Virus record (IMG/VR): IMGVR_UViG_3300013115_000341
Coordinates: 1 to 23,731 of that record
Direction: 5' to 3' (one strand)
DNA: 23,731 nt
Source of the DNA: a virus
Position numbers and translations under genes: made by a program. The number at the start of each line of letters is the position of its first letter. Positions within the stretch are counted from its first letter, which is position 1. A model generated the notes under the pieces. That model was given only the letters and a program-made list of their open reading frames with translations, did no database searches and was not told where the DNA came from. This document shows positions 5,159 through 15,948 of this stretch, piece after piece.

Positions 5159-6741
5159 GGATCAACCCGGAAGATCTCGTGTTCTTGAACTGTCAGCGAG
5201 AGGACGATCTTAGCCTCCTCGGTCCAGACGATTGAATCGATCAGGCACGGCACATCGGCCCAGGAGATCTCAGCATCAGTCACAGTCACCAGATCGCCAG
5301 GCTCGAGGTGTCCATACCTCGTATCGCAGTCGTAGGTGATCCGGCGGCGCTGGTGCGCATACCGCAGCGCAAGCCAGCTCAGGACGTTTTGAGCTGTGGA
5401 GTCATCTGAGATCACAGACGTTGTGATCGAGCGGCGCGAAACTCGATCGCTCCTGCTGCCCGCATATCGCTCAAACGACTCGCGGAGATATTGATTCATC
5501 GAGGCATCAGAGTCTGCTGCGGCTGACTCCGGATCTCCAGTCAGGACCGCGCGCCCGTCTTGCGCTCCTGCCAGCTCATCGCGGCGATAGAGGACCTCGA
5601 TCTCCTGATAGACCTTGTCCCGGCTGGTGTAGTTGATCGCGGAAGCTCGATCGCAATCGCCGCGCGCTGTGTTGAGATCCGCGGCCGCATCAGAGCGGCC
5701 TGCGTGATGCCTCCAGACGAGCGGATAGACGCCATCCGGCCCGGTTCGGATAGAGACCGGCAGGATCGGTAGAATGTGCTCTGAGAGCCAATCCCAGGCG
5801 CTGATCTGAGAGCCTGGCGACGCCTGGATGTACGCATCAATCAGATACTCGGACAGCAGGTCCCTGGCTGCCTGGGTCCTGCCGTAGTCAACGCGCAGAC
5901 CAGAGCGGGCCAGCAGGTATTCAATGGCATCGCCGGCCGTCCTCACGCCAGGCGCACCGAGGCCAGACCATCGCACAAAGATCGCATCACCAACAGTCAC
6001 AGCAAGCCCGTCTGCTGCGTCGTCAACGATCGTGACGTAGTTTCCTCGAGAGTCCGTGAAGGGCACTGTTGGCAGGCTCACTGTGTTGCCGTTCGCTTTG
6101 TTCTCCAGCGTCACGGATGCGCTGGCGATCTCGCCCTCAGCGATGAGATAGCGGTTCCCTGGAGTTGTGGACACGTGCAGCGCAACAGATCCGGCAAGCG
6201 ATCCGCCGCCAGGGCTGCCCAGGATAACCGGATACCGCTCACCATCTAGATCTTCATCCCGGTTGAGCCAGGTAGCAGCGCTCACGAACGAGAGCGGGCC
6301 AGGGATGGAGAGCCGATCTAGCCAGGGCGCCTCTTCCAGCGTCAGAACGATCGGCTCGTCGCTGTTGCCGTAGCTGGGATCGCGGATCTCGCCCTCGATC
6401 AGCGTCCGCGCAACCGTCTCACCATCGATCCACAGCAGCAGCCGCCCAGATGCAGATCCTAGATCGTGGCCTCTTGAAACCAGATCGGGAACGTCAGCCA
6501 GCTCTGACATGTGCAGCGTGACATCTGCTGACCGCTCCTCGAGGCCAACTGAGAACAGATCGATCGCCTCCTCAAAGGCTGGCGAGATCTCCAGGCCTCC
6601 TTCGTAGATCAGGGCCTCGCCGTCGATCGTCGCCTCGATCCGCTCCCTTGCGAGCCGGTAGACAGTGCCCGCCCAGTCCAGCTCAAACAGGAGATGGAAG
6701 GCACCAGCGTCGAGCCGGTCAGGCAGGAATGGCCGAGTCAT
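5155..6741 (-). CDS. Tail hub or baseplate-like protein
   Basis: The 528-residue protein is beta-rich with no membrane segment. The N-terminal 200 residues contain repeated strand motifs and acidic loops. The C-terminal third, with a conserved-looking GHLEPGDLVTVTDAEIS and WADVPCLIDS, resembles the last domain of tail-hub proteins of gpJ/gp27 type as I remember them. Its position after the tape measure and fibre genes suits a hub or tip protein that closes the tail tube and carries fibres. It is joined to the genes on both sides by ATGA overlaps. The tail role is likely; the exact class is not established. Confidence 0.6.
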   Translation of the reverse strand: MTRPFLPDRLDAGAFHLLFELDWAGTVYRLARERIEATIDGEALIYEGGLEISPAFEEAIDLFSVGLEERSADVTLHMSELADVPDLVSRGHDLGSASGRLLLWIDGETVARTLIEGEIRDPSYGNSDEPIVLTLEEAPWLDRLSIPGPLSFVSAATWLNRDEDLDGERYPVILGSPGGGSLAGSVALHVSTTPGNRYLIAEGEIASASVTLENKANGNTVSLPTVPFTDSRGNYVTIVDDAADGLAVTVGDAIFVRWSGLGAPGVRTAGDAIEYLLARSGLRVDYGRTQAARDLLSEYLIDAYIQASPGSQISAWDWLSEHILPILPVSIRTGPDGVYPLVWRHHAGRSDAAADLNTARGDCDRASAINYTSRDKVYQEIEVLYRRDELAGAQDGRAVLTGDPESAAADSDASMNQYLRESFERYAGSRSDRVSRRSITTSVISDDSTAQNVLSWLALRYAHQRRRITYDCDTRYGHLEPGDLVTVTDAEISWADVPCLIDSIVWTEEAKIVLSLTVQEHEIFRVDP

Positions 6742-9700
6742 ACGATCTCACGGAGCCTGATCGTGTTCAGGCGCTCCACCTCGCTCAGTCCCTCATCACC
6801 AACAACGTGGTCGGCTTGCGGATCTGTCTCGATCCGACCATAGACGAACTCGCGGCGATCGATCATCTGCTGCGATGTGCCGATCGACGTTGTGACCCTG
6901 GCCACATAAACAACGGGCGAGACCGGGCCATCGCTCTCAAGGATCACCCCTTCAACCAGGCGGATCGTGTCTGTTGTGCTGGCGATCGGGTTGCTGCTGC
7001 CGGTCACCCCTACCACGTAGTCTGGTGATGGATTCTTGGTCTGCGCTGTGGATGCGTCCACAGCGGTCTGAGCCCAGGAGATCTCAACCTCTCGCGCCGC
7101 CGGTCCCAGCTTGCGGACGCGAGTGCTGCCAGAGCGCCGCTGGAAGCTCTCTGTGTTGCTCGTTGTGATCCTGGTGAACCCGCGATCGTACTGATGACCG
7201 AAGGCGGCCAGATGCCCGATCAAGACATTGCCGATCTCAAAGTACCCGTCTGCTGTGGTCTGGCTTGGGATCCGCAAGCGGATCAGCGAGTAGTCGTCTG
7301 TGAAGTCGTGGACAATCACGCCGAAGCTGGTCCGCCAGACTGCGCCCGTTCCTGTTGCAGAGTTGGCCAGGGCGCCCGGCAGATTGTCTCGCGCCAGTGT
7401 GATCGTGGGCCGCTTTGTCGATCCGTCGTCCCAAGCGCCCTCTGTGTTGTGGCTGATCCGATGGTGCCGATCTGTTGCCTCGCCAGCGCCAAGATCGAAT
7501 GTGTCGCCAACGTGGAAGCCATACCAAAAATAGAGCGGGCCCTGGGTTGCTGTGCCTGTGTCCACTTGGACGCGCGATCCGCGGCGCCGATAGGCCAGCG
7601 AACTCCAGCCCGTTGACGCTGTGGCCGTTCCGATCGTCTGCCATGCAGCGCCGTCCCAGCCCTCAAGAACCGCCGTCTCGAAATTCGCGCCCATGATCAC
7701 AACCGCGATCGAATGATTGCGCATCGCACTGTTGCCAAAGTCGCCAGCCTCCAGATCCCAAACGAGATGGGCAGCCGTGGCGGTGCCCTTGCTGCGCCAG
7801 GTTCTCGACGGGCTCGAGGCGCGCCGCCAATCGATCGCGCTGATCGGATGATCGTACGCCGTCGCAATGGTCCACAGATCGCCGTTGTAGCCTGGCCCGT
7901 CCTTGGCCCTGATCCGAACGCCATCAACCACGCCGGTAGGCTCAGGCGTCCATGTGCGCGCGTGGAGATAGTCGGGATTGCTCCACTCAGACGCCAGCGG
8001 CCCAACCTGGATCCCGTGCCACTTTGAGGGACAATAGGTATAGCCAACCATCTCCCAGCGTGATTCAGCGGTCCCCGTCTGATGGCCCCAAGATACCGAG
8101 CTTGGGCCGCCGCCTGCGCCAAACGTCAGTGATGTGGCAGTGCGGCCCTGGGTCCACGATCGGACATGCCCAGAGCGGGCGTGCCACAGCATCGCGTTGC
8201 CCTCGATGTCCAGCGCGCCGCGGATCCTGCCCATCGTCGTCAGATCGAAGGCGACTTCTGCGCCGATGTCTGCGCCTGCCTGCGAGTCGTGGAGCCTGTA
8301 ACCCGTCGAGGATAGGCGGACCTCGATGCTGTAGAGCAGCACAGCGCCGCTCAGCGAGATCTTAAACGCGATCTCATCGGTTGCCGTGTCACCGTCGCCG
8401 CTGTCAATCTCCACAGCGAACTCAAAAAAGGCAGCAGTGACACCCGTATCGGCAAGGCTGCGGCTGAAGTCCCGCCGCTGAGCCGCTGTTGAGATCGCAA
8501 GCTGCGCCGATGTGTTGATCGCGGAAGAGCCAAGGCCAAGGACGGGCCAGTCCACATTGTCAGGCACGTCGGCGGGCAAGTACAGACCGCCGAGACGGGA
8601 CAGACCATCACCCCAGCCGACGAAGTCTAGATCACGATCTCGCAGATTCACGCTGCCATTGACCAGCGGCGCAGTATGCGACGAATAGCCGCCCATCCAG
8701 ATGACCGCCACCGACTTGTCGGCGTAGGAGTCCTGGCTGGTGAAGCGAGTTATCAACGCGGTCCTGCCCGCGGTCTCTGCCGCTGCCCATCGCTCAAAGC
8801 GGTTCGTGAACGTGTTGCCAGAGTGCAATGAGAAGGCCTCGTTTACCTGGGTCCAGCCTTGCCAGCTCTTGCCGCCGTCGATCGATCGATGCGGCCTGCC
8901 GATCGATCCTGTCCCGTTCTTCGTGGTCAGCGCATAGATCTCCGGCCCGCCCTCGCCTCGCCATGCGACCACATCGTCAGGGACGCCTGTGTCTGTGCTG
9001 ATGCCGACTCGCGAGAACGAGAGGATCTGTGTCAACGCGGATCCAATGGTCCTCGAAAACGCATCTGCAACGCCTGCCGGGATCCTGGCCACATAGACAA
9101 CGACAAACCCGCCGCCCATCAGCCCAAGGACGTTGATCGAGACGGGCTCCTCTGTTGGGTCAATCCACTCAGCAAGCACCAGCTCAAAGGTCGCGCCGAG
9201 GTCCGTTGATGCGAACTGTGCAGCAGCATCGCCCGCGGGATCGACGTAACCCAGCATCAGTAGGATCTGCCCGTTGCTGTAATCCCAGCGGATGTCGTTG
9301 ATCACGATGGCATCAGTACCGCCTGAGTCCGTGAGCGCCTCCTCCAGCACGCGAAAGCCAGCGGCCGCCCACGTGTCGCCTTCGTCATCGGTGTAGTACA
9401 CGTCGATCTGGTTTGAATCGTTGCTGACCAGCGCGCACAAGACCCGCTCGCTGGGAAGCTCGAGCAGTGCCGCCGCTGTGCTCACATAGGTTGATCCCGC
9501 GTTCTTCGGCGTGAGGTTCGCCGCGGTCCAGAGCCCATCCGCAGGATCGAAGCGCTCGATCCGAACCACGCCAAGCACGGTAGACGAGACGGTTGATAGC
9601 AGGCGTCCAGAGCTGAGCCTGATCACATCTGGCCGAAGGTCCGCGCCTTGCGGTGATGTGGTCCACAAGAGCGGCTCCCAGCCGGTCACGATCTGCGGAC

Positions 9701-10013
9701 CATCCCATCCCTTGACCTGGCTGGACGAATCGCCAGCAGCAACATCACGCCAGACGAAGCCGCCCTCATTGGCGCCAGGGCCACCAGCGCGATGACATAC
9801 GATCTCAAGCTCGCCATCTGCGCCTTGGCTGCCGCTGGCCTCGAGGACCAGATCGGTGTCTGTGGTGATCGTTGGGATCCCAGCGCGCGGCCCTGCCTGC
9901 GTGTATGCGCTGTCCGTCGTACCTGCGCCAATCGCGGCCAGCGTCTCATGCTTGATCTGCGGATCTGGGACGATGAAACCCTGGACTCGATCTGTGTCTT
10001 TGACCGTGCCCAT
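6738..10013 (-). CDS. Large tail fibre or receptor-binding protein with Asp-box repeats
   Basis: The protein has 1091 residues. Three Asp-box motifs, TDDEGDTW (208-215), STDLGATF (269-276) and SIDGGKSW (377-384), indicate a sialidase-like beta-propeller over roughly residues 110-450. The region beyond is Trp- and Gly-rich with repeated beta-sandwich-like stretches typical of glycan-binding domains. The last 200 residues may attach to the tail tip. The Asp boxes are structural and do not prove sialidase activity; the catalytic Arg triad and Tyr cannot be assigned by eye. It follows the tape measure stop directly (TAG then ATG). It is probably the main host-recognition protein binding surface polysaccharide. 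Confidence 0.75.
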   Translation of the reverse strand: MGTVKDTDRVQGFIVPDPQIKHETLAAIGAGTTDSAYTQAGPRAGIPTITTDTDLVLEASGSQGADGELEIVCHRAGGPGANEGGFVWRDVAAGDSSSQVKGWDGPQIVTGWEPLLWTTSPQGADLRPDVIRLSSGRLLSTVSSTVLGVVRIERFDPADGLWTAANLTPKNAGSTYVSTAAALLELPSERVLCALVSNDSNQIDVYYTDDEGDTWAAAGFRVLEEALTDSGGTDAIVINDIRWDYSNGQILLMLGYVDPAGDAAAQFASTDLGATFELVLAEWIDPTEEPVSINVLGLMGGGFVVVYVARIPAGVADAFSRTIGSALTQILSFSRVGISTDTGVPDDVVAWRGEGGPEIYALTTKNGTGSIGRPHRSIDGGKSWQGWTQVNEAFSLHSGNTFTNRFERWAAAETAGRTALITRFTSQDSYADKSVAVIWMGGYSSHTAPLVNGSVNLRDRDLDFVGWGDGLSRLGGLYLPADVPDNVDWPVLGLGSSAINTSAQLAISTAAQRRDFSRSLADTGVTAAFFEFAVEIDSGDGDTATDEIAFKISLSGAVLLYSIEVRLSSTGYRLHDSQAGADIGAEVAFDLTTMGRIRGALDIEGNAMLWHARSGHVRSWTQGRTATSLTFGAGGGPSSVSWGHQTGTAESRWEMVGYTYCPSKWHGIQVGPLASEWSNPDYLHARTWTPEPTGVVDGVRIRAKDGPGYNGDLWTIATAYDHPISAIDWRRASSPSRTWRSKGTATAAHLVWDLEAGDFGNSAMRNHSIAVVIMGANFETAVLEGWDGAAWQTIGTATASTGWSSLAYRRRGSRVQVDTGTATQGPLYFWYGFHVGDTFDLGAGEATDRHHRISHNTEGAWDDGSTKRPTITLARDNLPGALANSATGTGAVWRTSFGVIVHDFTDDYSLIRLRIPSQTTADGYFEIGNVLIGHLAAFGHQYDRGFTRITTSNTESFQRRSGSTRVRKLGPAAREVEISWAQTAVDASTAQTKNPSPDYVVGVTGSSNPIASTTDTIRLVEGVILESDGPVSPVVYVARVTTSIGTSQQMIDRREFVYGRIETDPQADHVVGDEGLSEVERLNTIRLREIV

Positions 10014-12054
<2,041 letters not shown>

Positions 12055-12062
<8 letters not shown>

Positions 12063-12836
12063 GGCCGCCGCCGAAGAAGAAGCTCACGTCTTCCGGTTTG
12101 TTGTCGCTCGACTTCAGGATCCTAGACATCACGCGATTTGTGGCCTCTCTGGCTGCGGCGCCGATCTTGTGCTTGCCGCTCCAGATCGCCTGAAGGAGCT
12201 GTCTGCCGCCCAGCGTGAGCGGTTGGACCAGGCAAAAGCGGCCCTCGAATCGGATATCAGTCACTAGCGCATGATACGCCAACACATCGAGCTGCCTTCC
12301 TTTGTCGAGGGAGTAAAATGCCTGAGGATCCCCCCCCAACAGATGCAGGCCAGCGTCGATCGCGACTAGCTGACTGCGTCCGCTGGGGCTGCGGAGAAAC
12401 CCACTCGATCCTCTACCTCCTCCCTGGTGACCCTGACGCCGCCCATCTGCTTGACCACGCCAGAAAGAAGCTGAGATTGCTGTTCTATGCTGTAGCCCTC
12501 GGCGTGTAACTCCTTGATCACTGCGCCGCCCAGCGCCATGAACGATCCATGATCTGCGGCCGATGACTCCAGATCGATCGTCCGATGGTGCCAGCAGGCA
12601 CCGATCGCAGCGCCGCCAACGCGCCATTGCTTGGCGGTCATCGCGTAGACAGCGCCCGCGCCATCGTCAGCAGACAGCGCGGTCACTCCGCTGTCTGCCA
12701 TCTCGGCAAAGAACTCAGCGGCAGTCACTGGATCCATCGAGCTGAAGACGTGCTCACCCTTGCCGTCAACGTCCACAGCGAAGAGCGGAGGCAAGACAGG
12801 GTCGGGCAGCTTGCGCTTCTTCTTTCGTCTGATCAT
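12055..12836 (-). CDS. Tail assembly chaperone GT, made by -1 ribosomal frameshift
   Basis: Residues 1-147 are shared with the short product. After the slip at GGGTTTC (12402-12396), translation continues from CTC at 12396 in the -1 frame to TGA 12057-12055, adding 113 residues for a 260-residue fusion. The extension reads LRSPSGRSQLVAIDAGLHLL and onward and ends FFFGGGHG. The -1 frame stays open from upstream of the slip to the tape measure start. This is the arrangement of lambda gpG/gpGT, where both products chaperone the tape measure during tail assembly. A run of eight G (12337-12330, minus sense) in the extension could be a further slip point. Confidence 0.85.
12366..12836 (-). CDS. Tail assembly chaperone G, unshifted product
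   Basis: The 156-residue protein starts at an ATGA overlap with the 74-residue gene. A strongly basic N-terminus (MIRRKKKRK) precedes a helical domain, and the C-terminus ends GFSAAPADAVS before TAG. The gene sits between the tail tube gene and the tape measure, the place expected for the lambda gpG equivalent. The unshifted form is expected to be in excess over the fusion. Family similarity cannot be confirmed because G proteins diverge widely; the call rests on position, size and the frameshift signal. Confidence 0.8.
   Translation of the reverse strand: MIRRKKKRKLPDPVLPPLFAVDVDGKGEHVFSSMDPVTAAEFFAEMADSGVTALSADDGAGAVYAMTAKQWRVGGAAIGACWHHRTIDLESSAADHGSFMALGGAVIKELHAEGYSIEQQSQLLSGVVKQMGGVRVTREEVEDRVGFSAAPADAVS
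12396..12402 (-). promoter_or_regulatory. Programmed -1 frameshift slippery heptamer G GGT TTC
   Basis: In the G frame the codons are GTG GGT TTC, placing an X-XXY-YYZ heptamer in the exact phase needed for -1 slippage, so GGT TTC re-pairs as GGG TTT. Nine bases later CCAGCG can pair with a CGCTGG 27 nt further on, enclosing an inner GTCG/CGAC hairpin, a possible stimulator. The stop of G lies ten codons past the slip. Confidence 0.8.
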
Positions 12837-13057
12837 TCTTTCGCCTTCTTCTTCGGCAGTGCCGAGTAGTCAGGATCGGGCACGCCAGAGAGCGCCATCT
12901 CCAACGCCTCCAGCGCCTTGCCTGCGGCCTTGAAGCGCCCTTGGTAGTCGCGCCTTGGTTTGTTGCTGGGAGGGATGCTGGGGCCACCGTGGGCCGCCAC
13001 ATCGGCAACCGCAGCGGCCAGCGCATCCTTGAGCGCTGCTAGTGGCTTCTCGAGCAT
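12833..13057 (-). CDS. Small helical protein between tail tube and chaperone genes
   Basis: The protein has 74 residues, with an Ala/Leu-rich helix at 1-25, a Pro-rich and basic middle (PSNKPRRDYQGRF) and a lysine-rich end (PKKKAKE). It starts within the stop region of the tail tube gene and ends in an ATGA overlap with G, so the tiling supports it. I recognise no family. A small tail-assembly factor or an added chaperone partner is possible by position. A larger overlapping frame at 12766-13026 is rejected as a shadow. Confidence 0.7.
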   Translation of the reverse strand: MLEKPLAALKDALAAAVADVAAHGGPSIPPSNKPRRDYQGRFKAAGKALEALEMALSGVPDPDYSALPKKKAKE

Positions 13058-13557
13058 TAGGTGATCACGCTGGGCTTGTTCACGTAGCTGGTGAAGTTCA
13101 CCGTGAGCGTACTGGGATCGCCCTCTGCCATGGATCCGCGGACGGAGCAGTAGGGGAACGTGAGCACGTGGTCAGACGCATCTCCGTGATCAGTGCCCTC
13201 GATCGTCCATGTCAGCGAGAGTGTGAACACCTCGCCATTGGCGCCCATCGTGGAGACCCATGTGCTTCCAACCTCGCCCGACTGGAGCAAGATCTCCTCG
13301 ACCGTGGCGTAGGCCGCATCAGCGATGTCCCGCAGGTAGCAGGTGAAACTGCCGGTGATCGGCGCATCGTCCGAATATCGGATCGAAGGCGGATCGGTGT
13401 GCCGGCCGCGGTCAAGAAACTCCTGCACTCCTTCCATTGGCGCATCAAAGCTGAAGTCACCAGCCTCGAAAGCGACGGTGAGCGTATTGGCCCCCGCGTT
13501 GTCCGCGAATAGCAGCGTGCCGTCTCGCTTTGTTTTGACGATCGTTGAGTAGGGCAT
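13057..13557 (-). CDS. Major tail tube protein
   Basis: The protein has 166 residues, beta-rich, with alternating hydrophobic strands, Gly/Asp turns and stretches such as GSFTCYLRD and LTFPYCSVRG. Size, composition and position before the G/GT chaperone and tape measure match siphovirus tail tube proteins, which polymerise as hexameric rings around the tape measure. The ribosome binding site GGAGGTAGAG precedes ATG 13557 closely. No sheath gene accompanies it, which argues for a non-contractile tail. The family call rests on gene order and general character. Confidence 0.75.
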   Translation of the reverse strand: MPYSTIVKTKRDGTLLFADNAGANTLTVAFEAGDFSFDAPMEGVQEFLDRGRHTDPPSIRYSDDAPITGSFTCYLRDIADAAYATVEEILLQSGEVGSTWVSTMGANGEVFTLSLTWTIEGTDHGDASDHVLTFPYCSVRGSMAEGDPSTLTVNFTSYVNKPSVIT

Positions 13558-13559
13558 CT

Positions 13560-14093
13560 CTACCTCCTTCGGCTGCGGGCTCTAGCCCTGCCGTCTGGTT
13601 CTACTGAGAAGCGCTCGCGCAGTCTTTCGCGCGCGCCTCGTTGCTGGAAAAGTCGTGCTGTAGTCGCAAACAGAGCTGCCGCCCTGGCGCGCCCGATTGG
13701 ATCCGGCGCTCTGCTTGGGCGGCGAAAAATGTCGCGCTGCCTGGGCACCATCGCCAGAAGGCGCCGCAGCTCAGCCACTGCGACGGTGACAAGCTCCGCG
13801 GCCTTGGCCTCGAGGAAGTCAGCGATCGGCGTCTGCGACGAGTCGCCAGCCTGGAAGACGAAGCTCACATATTCGACGGGATTGCGAAAGATCAAGATCA
13901 TTCCGTCGATCACGATCTCCCAGGCTGCGCGGCTGGTGCCTGTGTCCTCAGGCCAGATGTTGATCACCTCCTTTGTGATGTCGAGGCGCAGACCGCGCAA
14001 GATCCGCTCTGCGTCTGGCGCCAGTGAGCCGAAGTCCCGCAGCGTTGCCCCAACGCGCAAGCCCAGATCTTGGCTGAAGTCAACGCTAGGCAT
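13560..14093 (-). CDS. Head-tail or tail completion protein, Arg-rich C-terminus
   Basis: ATG 14093 is preferred to an upstream TTG at 14120: it has a GGAAG site before it and overlaps the previous stop by only 8 nt. The 177-residue product has an alpha/beta N-terminal region including EDTGTSRAAWEI, a pattern I associate with HK97 gp10-like tail-completion proteins, and a long basic C-terminus ending RARARSRRR. The basic tail is unusual for this class and might contact DNA or RNA. Gene order between completion protein and tail tube supports a neck role. Confidence 0.6.
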   Translation of the reverse strand: MPSVDFSQDLGLRVGATLRDFGSLAPDAERILRGLRLDITKEVINIWPEDTGTSRAAWEIVIDGMILIFRNPVEYVSFVFQAGDSSQTPIADFLEAKAAELVTVAVAELRRLLAMVPRQRDIFRRPSRAPDPIGRARAAALFATTARLFQQRGARERLRERFSVEPDGRARARSRRR

Positions 14094-14511
14094 TGAACTG
14101 CGCTTCCACGAATCGCTCAACTGCGATCGTCAGCTCGTCAACCATTCGCAACTCAAAGGCAGCGAGCGCATCGGCCTCATACAGGCCATCATGGACCTCG
14201 GATGCATAGCTCTCTTCATCCCTGAGATAGTCTGCGATCTGCGGCTGCCCGCCCGACTCTCTGACGCCGCCTTGACCAGGCGCGAGCCTGTATGGTGGCG
14301 CATCGTTCACAAACGAGACATTGAGGCCGCTGTGGTCAACGCGGGCGCTCAGGGCCAGGGTGCCCGTTAGGCGCGGAGTGAATGTGTTGGGCTGCGGTCC
14401 TGTGAGATCCTGGCTCAGCAAGATCGCCTGCTCGCCCATCAGGTCTTCGATGTCGCGGGAGATGTTTGCGCCGAATCTGCCAAATAGCGCGATGGCTTCG
14501 CCTGGGCTCAT
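14086..14511 (-). CDS. Neck or tail completion protein
   Basis: The protein has 141 residues, with an N-terminal helical stretch around GRFGANISRDIEDLMGEQA, a PRLTGTLALSARVDHS segment with the look of HK97 gp10-like proteins, and an acidic helical end. Its start forms an ATGA overlap with the preceding gene. Two consecutive gp10-like candidates (this and 13560-14093) may reflect a duplication or simply two neck components. Function inferred from order. Confidence 0.55.
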   Translation of the reverse strand: MSPGEAIALFGRFGANISRDIEDLMGEQAILLSQDLTGPQPNTFTPRLTGTLALSARVDHSGLNVSFVNDAPPYRLAPGQGGVRESGGQPQIADYLRDEESYASEVHDGLYEADALAAFELRMVDELTIAVERFVEAQFNA

Positions 14512-14951
14512 GGCGCTGCCACTGTTGCGATGGACCAGGACACCTCAACGGTAAATGTCACGTCAGTGAAGAGCCACTCACGCGGAGGGTTCAGGGTGCG
14601 CGCGGTCTTCACATAGTTGATTGAGCAAGTGTTGAGCGGAGACGCGATCGTGTTCATCACCTCAACGACTACGTTCTGTCCGTCCTGATAAGCGGCGCGC
14701 TGTGTCTCTGTCTGATTCACTGGATCAAGCAGATGGGCGATCCGGTAGATCACATCATGCAGCTGGCGGATCGTGGTCTCTCTGCGGTCTCGGTTCTTCG
14801 TGCTGTTGCGGGTCTGGATGTCCAGCGTGAAAGCGCGATGGAGCGCAGGCATGGGCGTTGACTTCACATCGAGCAAGATCGGGGACTCATGCAAGCCAGC
14901 ATCAACGCCTTCTGCCACCAGCGCCTCAAAGATGTCGTTGTGCTCAGCCAT
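14508..14951 (-). CDS. Tail terminator-like protein
   Basis: The protein has 147 residues. A central helix (QLHDVIYRIAHLLDP) is followed by VVVEVMN, a TLNPPREWLFTDV segment and a final strand VTFTVEVSW, resembling phage tail-terminator proteins that cap the tail tube and join it to the head. The gene lies between the connector candidate and the completion proteins, where terminators are usual. TGATG overlap with the gene before and ATGA with the gene after. The family is assigned by pattern and place. Confidence 0.55.
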   Translation of the reverse strand: MAEHNDIFEALVAEGVDAGLHESPILLDVKSTPMPALHRAFTLDIQTRNSTKNRDRRETTIRQLHDVIYRIAHLLDPVNQTETQRAAYQDGQNVVVEVMNTIASPLNTCSINYVKTARTLNPPREWLFTDVTFTVEVSWSIATVAAP

Positions 14952-15715
14952 CAGATCCGTCTGCCGCGCCCAGTGCCGCCCAGATAGATCACGGATGCAG
15001 CGCTCTGGCCCTGTTCGTCCTCGCTGATGTCGTTGTCTTCGGAGTCATCGTAGACAAGCTTCATCTGAGACCAGCCGGCCGCATAGGCCATCCTGTAGTG
15101 GTCTGCCAGGGCCGCATACTTGCCGCGCGCGCCGCCTGCTGAGCTGCTGAAGTCGCGGAAGATCCGCTCAAGCGTGAGCTGGATGTGGACCTCGCGCAGG
15201 CTCCACGAACTCATGATCAGCACGGGCCGGCGCCCGTCCTCGAGAAGGCGGATCTGAATGGTGTCCCAGGCGTCGTCAAGGTAGTCCTGATAACTGGTCC
15301 TCGAGGCCGCAGTGAGCCACTGCGTCAACTCGGTGTGTCTGCTGATCAGATCGTCGTCTGAGATCACCGGATAGAGCAGGCGCAAGACCAGCTGCGCATC
15401 GCGCCAAAATGTATAGACCTGGCCTGCGATCGTCAGGGTCCAACGCTCCTGCCAAGTGTCGTCGAGCGGCTTGGTAATGGGTAAGGACGCTGCGGCGATG
15501 TCATGGGTGGCGACACCTGCGACAACCACCACAGCGGCCTCGTCAACGAGGGGAGTCCCGTTGATCCCAGCATCGTCAAACACGCTGATCGTCCCGCTCG
15601 TCACGGCCTGGAGAGCGCCGTCTCGGTAGACCGGCAGGCTCAGTGTGTTGTCTGCGTCGCGCTGGATGAAGTCTGGGCGCTTGATCCGCGGCGCAAGCTG
15701 GGAAAGAACCGCCAT
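14951..15715 (-). CDS. Head-tail connector or adaptor candidate
   Basis: The 254-residue protein has a beta-rich first third, including FDDAGINGTPLVDEAAVVVV, then a helical part (SDDDLISRHTELTQWL and YLDDAWDTIQIRLLEDGRRP). Helical bundles of this kind occur in gp6/gp15-like adaptors that sit beneath the portal. The acidic stretch DDSEDNDISEDE near the C-terminus precedes a short basic end. Position between the head block and tail terminator fits. The first part may be an added domain, so a neck decoration role is an alternative. Confidence 0.5.
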   Translation of the reverse strand: MAVLSQLAPRIKRPDFIQRDADNTLSLPVYRDGALQAVTSGTISVFDDAGINGTPLVDEAAVVVVAGVATHDIAAASLPITKPLDDTWQERWTLTIAGQVYTFWRDAQLVLRLLYPVISDDDLISRHTELTQWLTAASRTSYQDYLDDAWDTIQIRLLEDGRRPVLIMSSWSLREVHIQLTLERIFRDFSSSAGGARGKYAALADHYRMAYAAGWSQMKLVYDDSEDNDISEDEQGQSAASVIYLGGTGRGRRI

Positions 15716-15948
15716 CAGGGATCCACGATCTCAACCAGCGCGGATGTGTCGAAATTCCAGCCCCACTGCTTGCGAAGCTCCGGCGTCGGCGCTGTCCACC
15801 CTGAATCGATCCCCAAGTAGTCGGCTTCCACGAATGGCGGCGTGTACTCGCCGCAGAATTCCGACACAGCGGAAGCCGTCGAGGATCCATCGCGGAATTC
15901 TTCCAGCGGGACGATCCCAGGTCCGATCTTGACGATGCCGACAATCAT
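15715..15948 (-). CDS. Small protein linking head and connector genes, unknown
   Basis: ATG 15948 is chosen because it overlaps the spike gene stop as ATGA and follows GGAGG by 7 nt; the longer frame to 15981 would run back into that gene. The 77-residue product has a hydrophobic start (MIVGIVKIGPGIVPL), an acidic middle and WTAPTPELRKQWGWNF towards the end. I do not recognise a family. A small virion or assembly protein is likely from context. Confidence 0.65.
   Translation of the reverse strand: MIVGIVKIGPGIVPLEEFRDGSSTASAVSEFCGEYTPPFVEADYLGIDSGWTAPTPELRKQWGWNFDTSALVEIVDP

Noticed and set aside
12403-12627. Part of the -1 frame upstream of the slippery site, as an independent gene
   Set aside because: It lies inside G in another frame, is Arg/Gly/Ser-rich, and the G/GT arrangement explains the open frame downstream.
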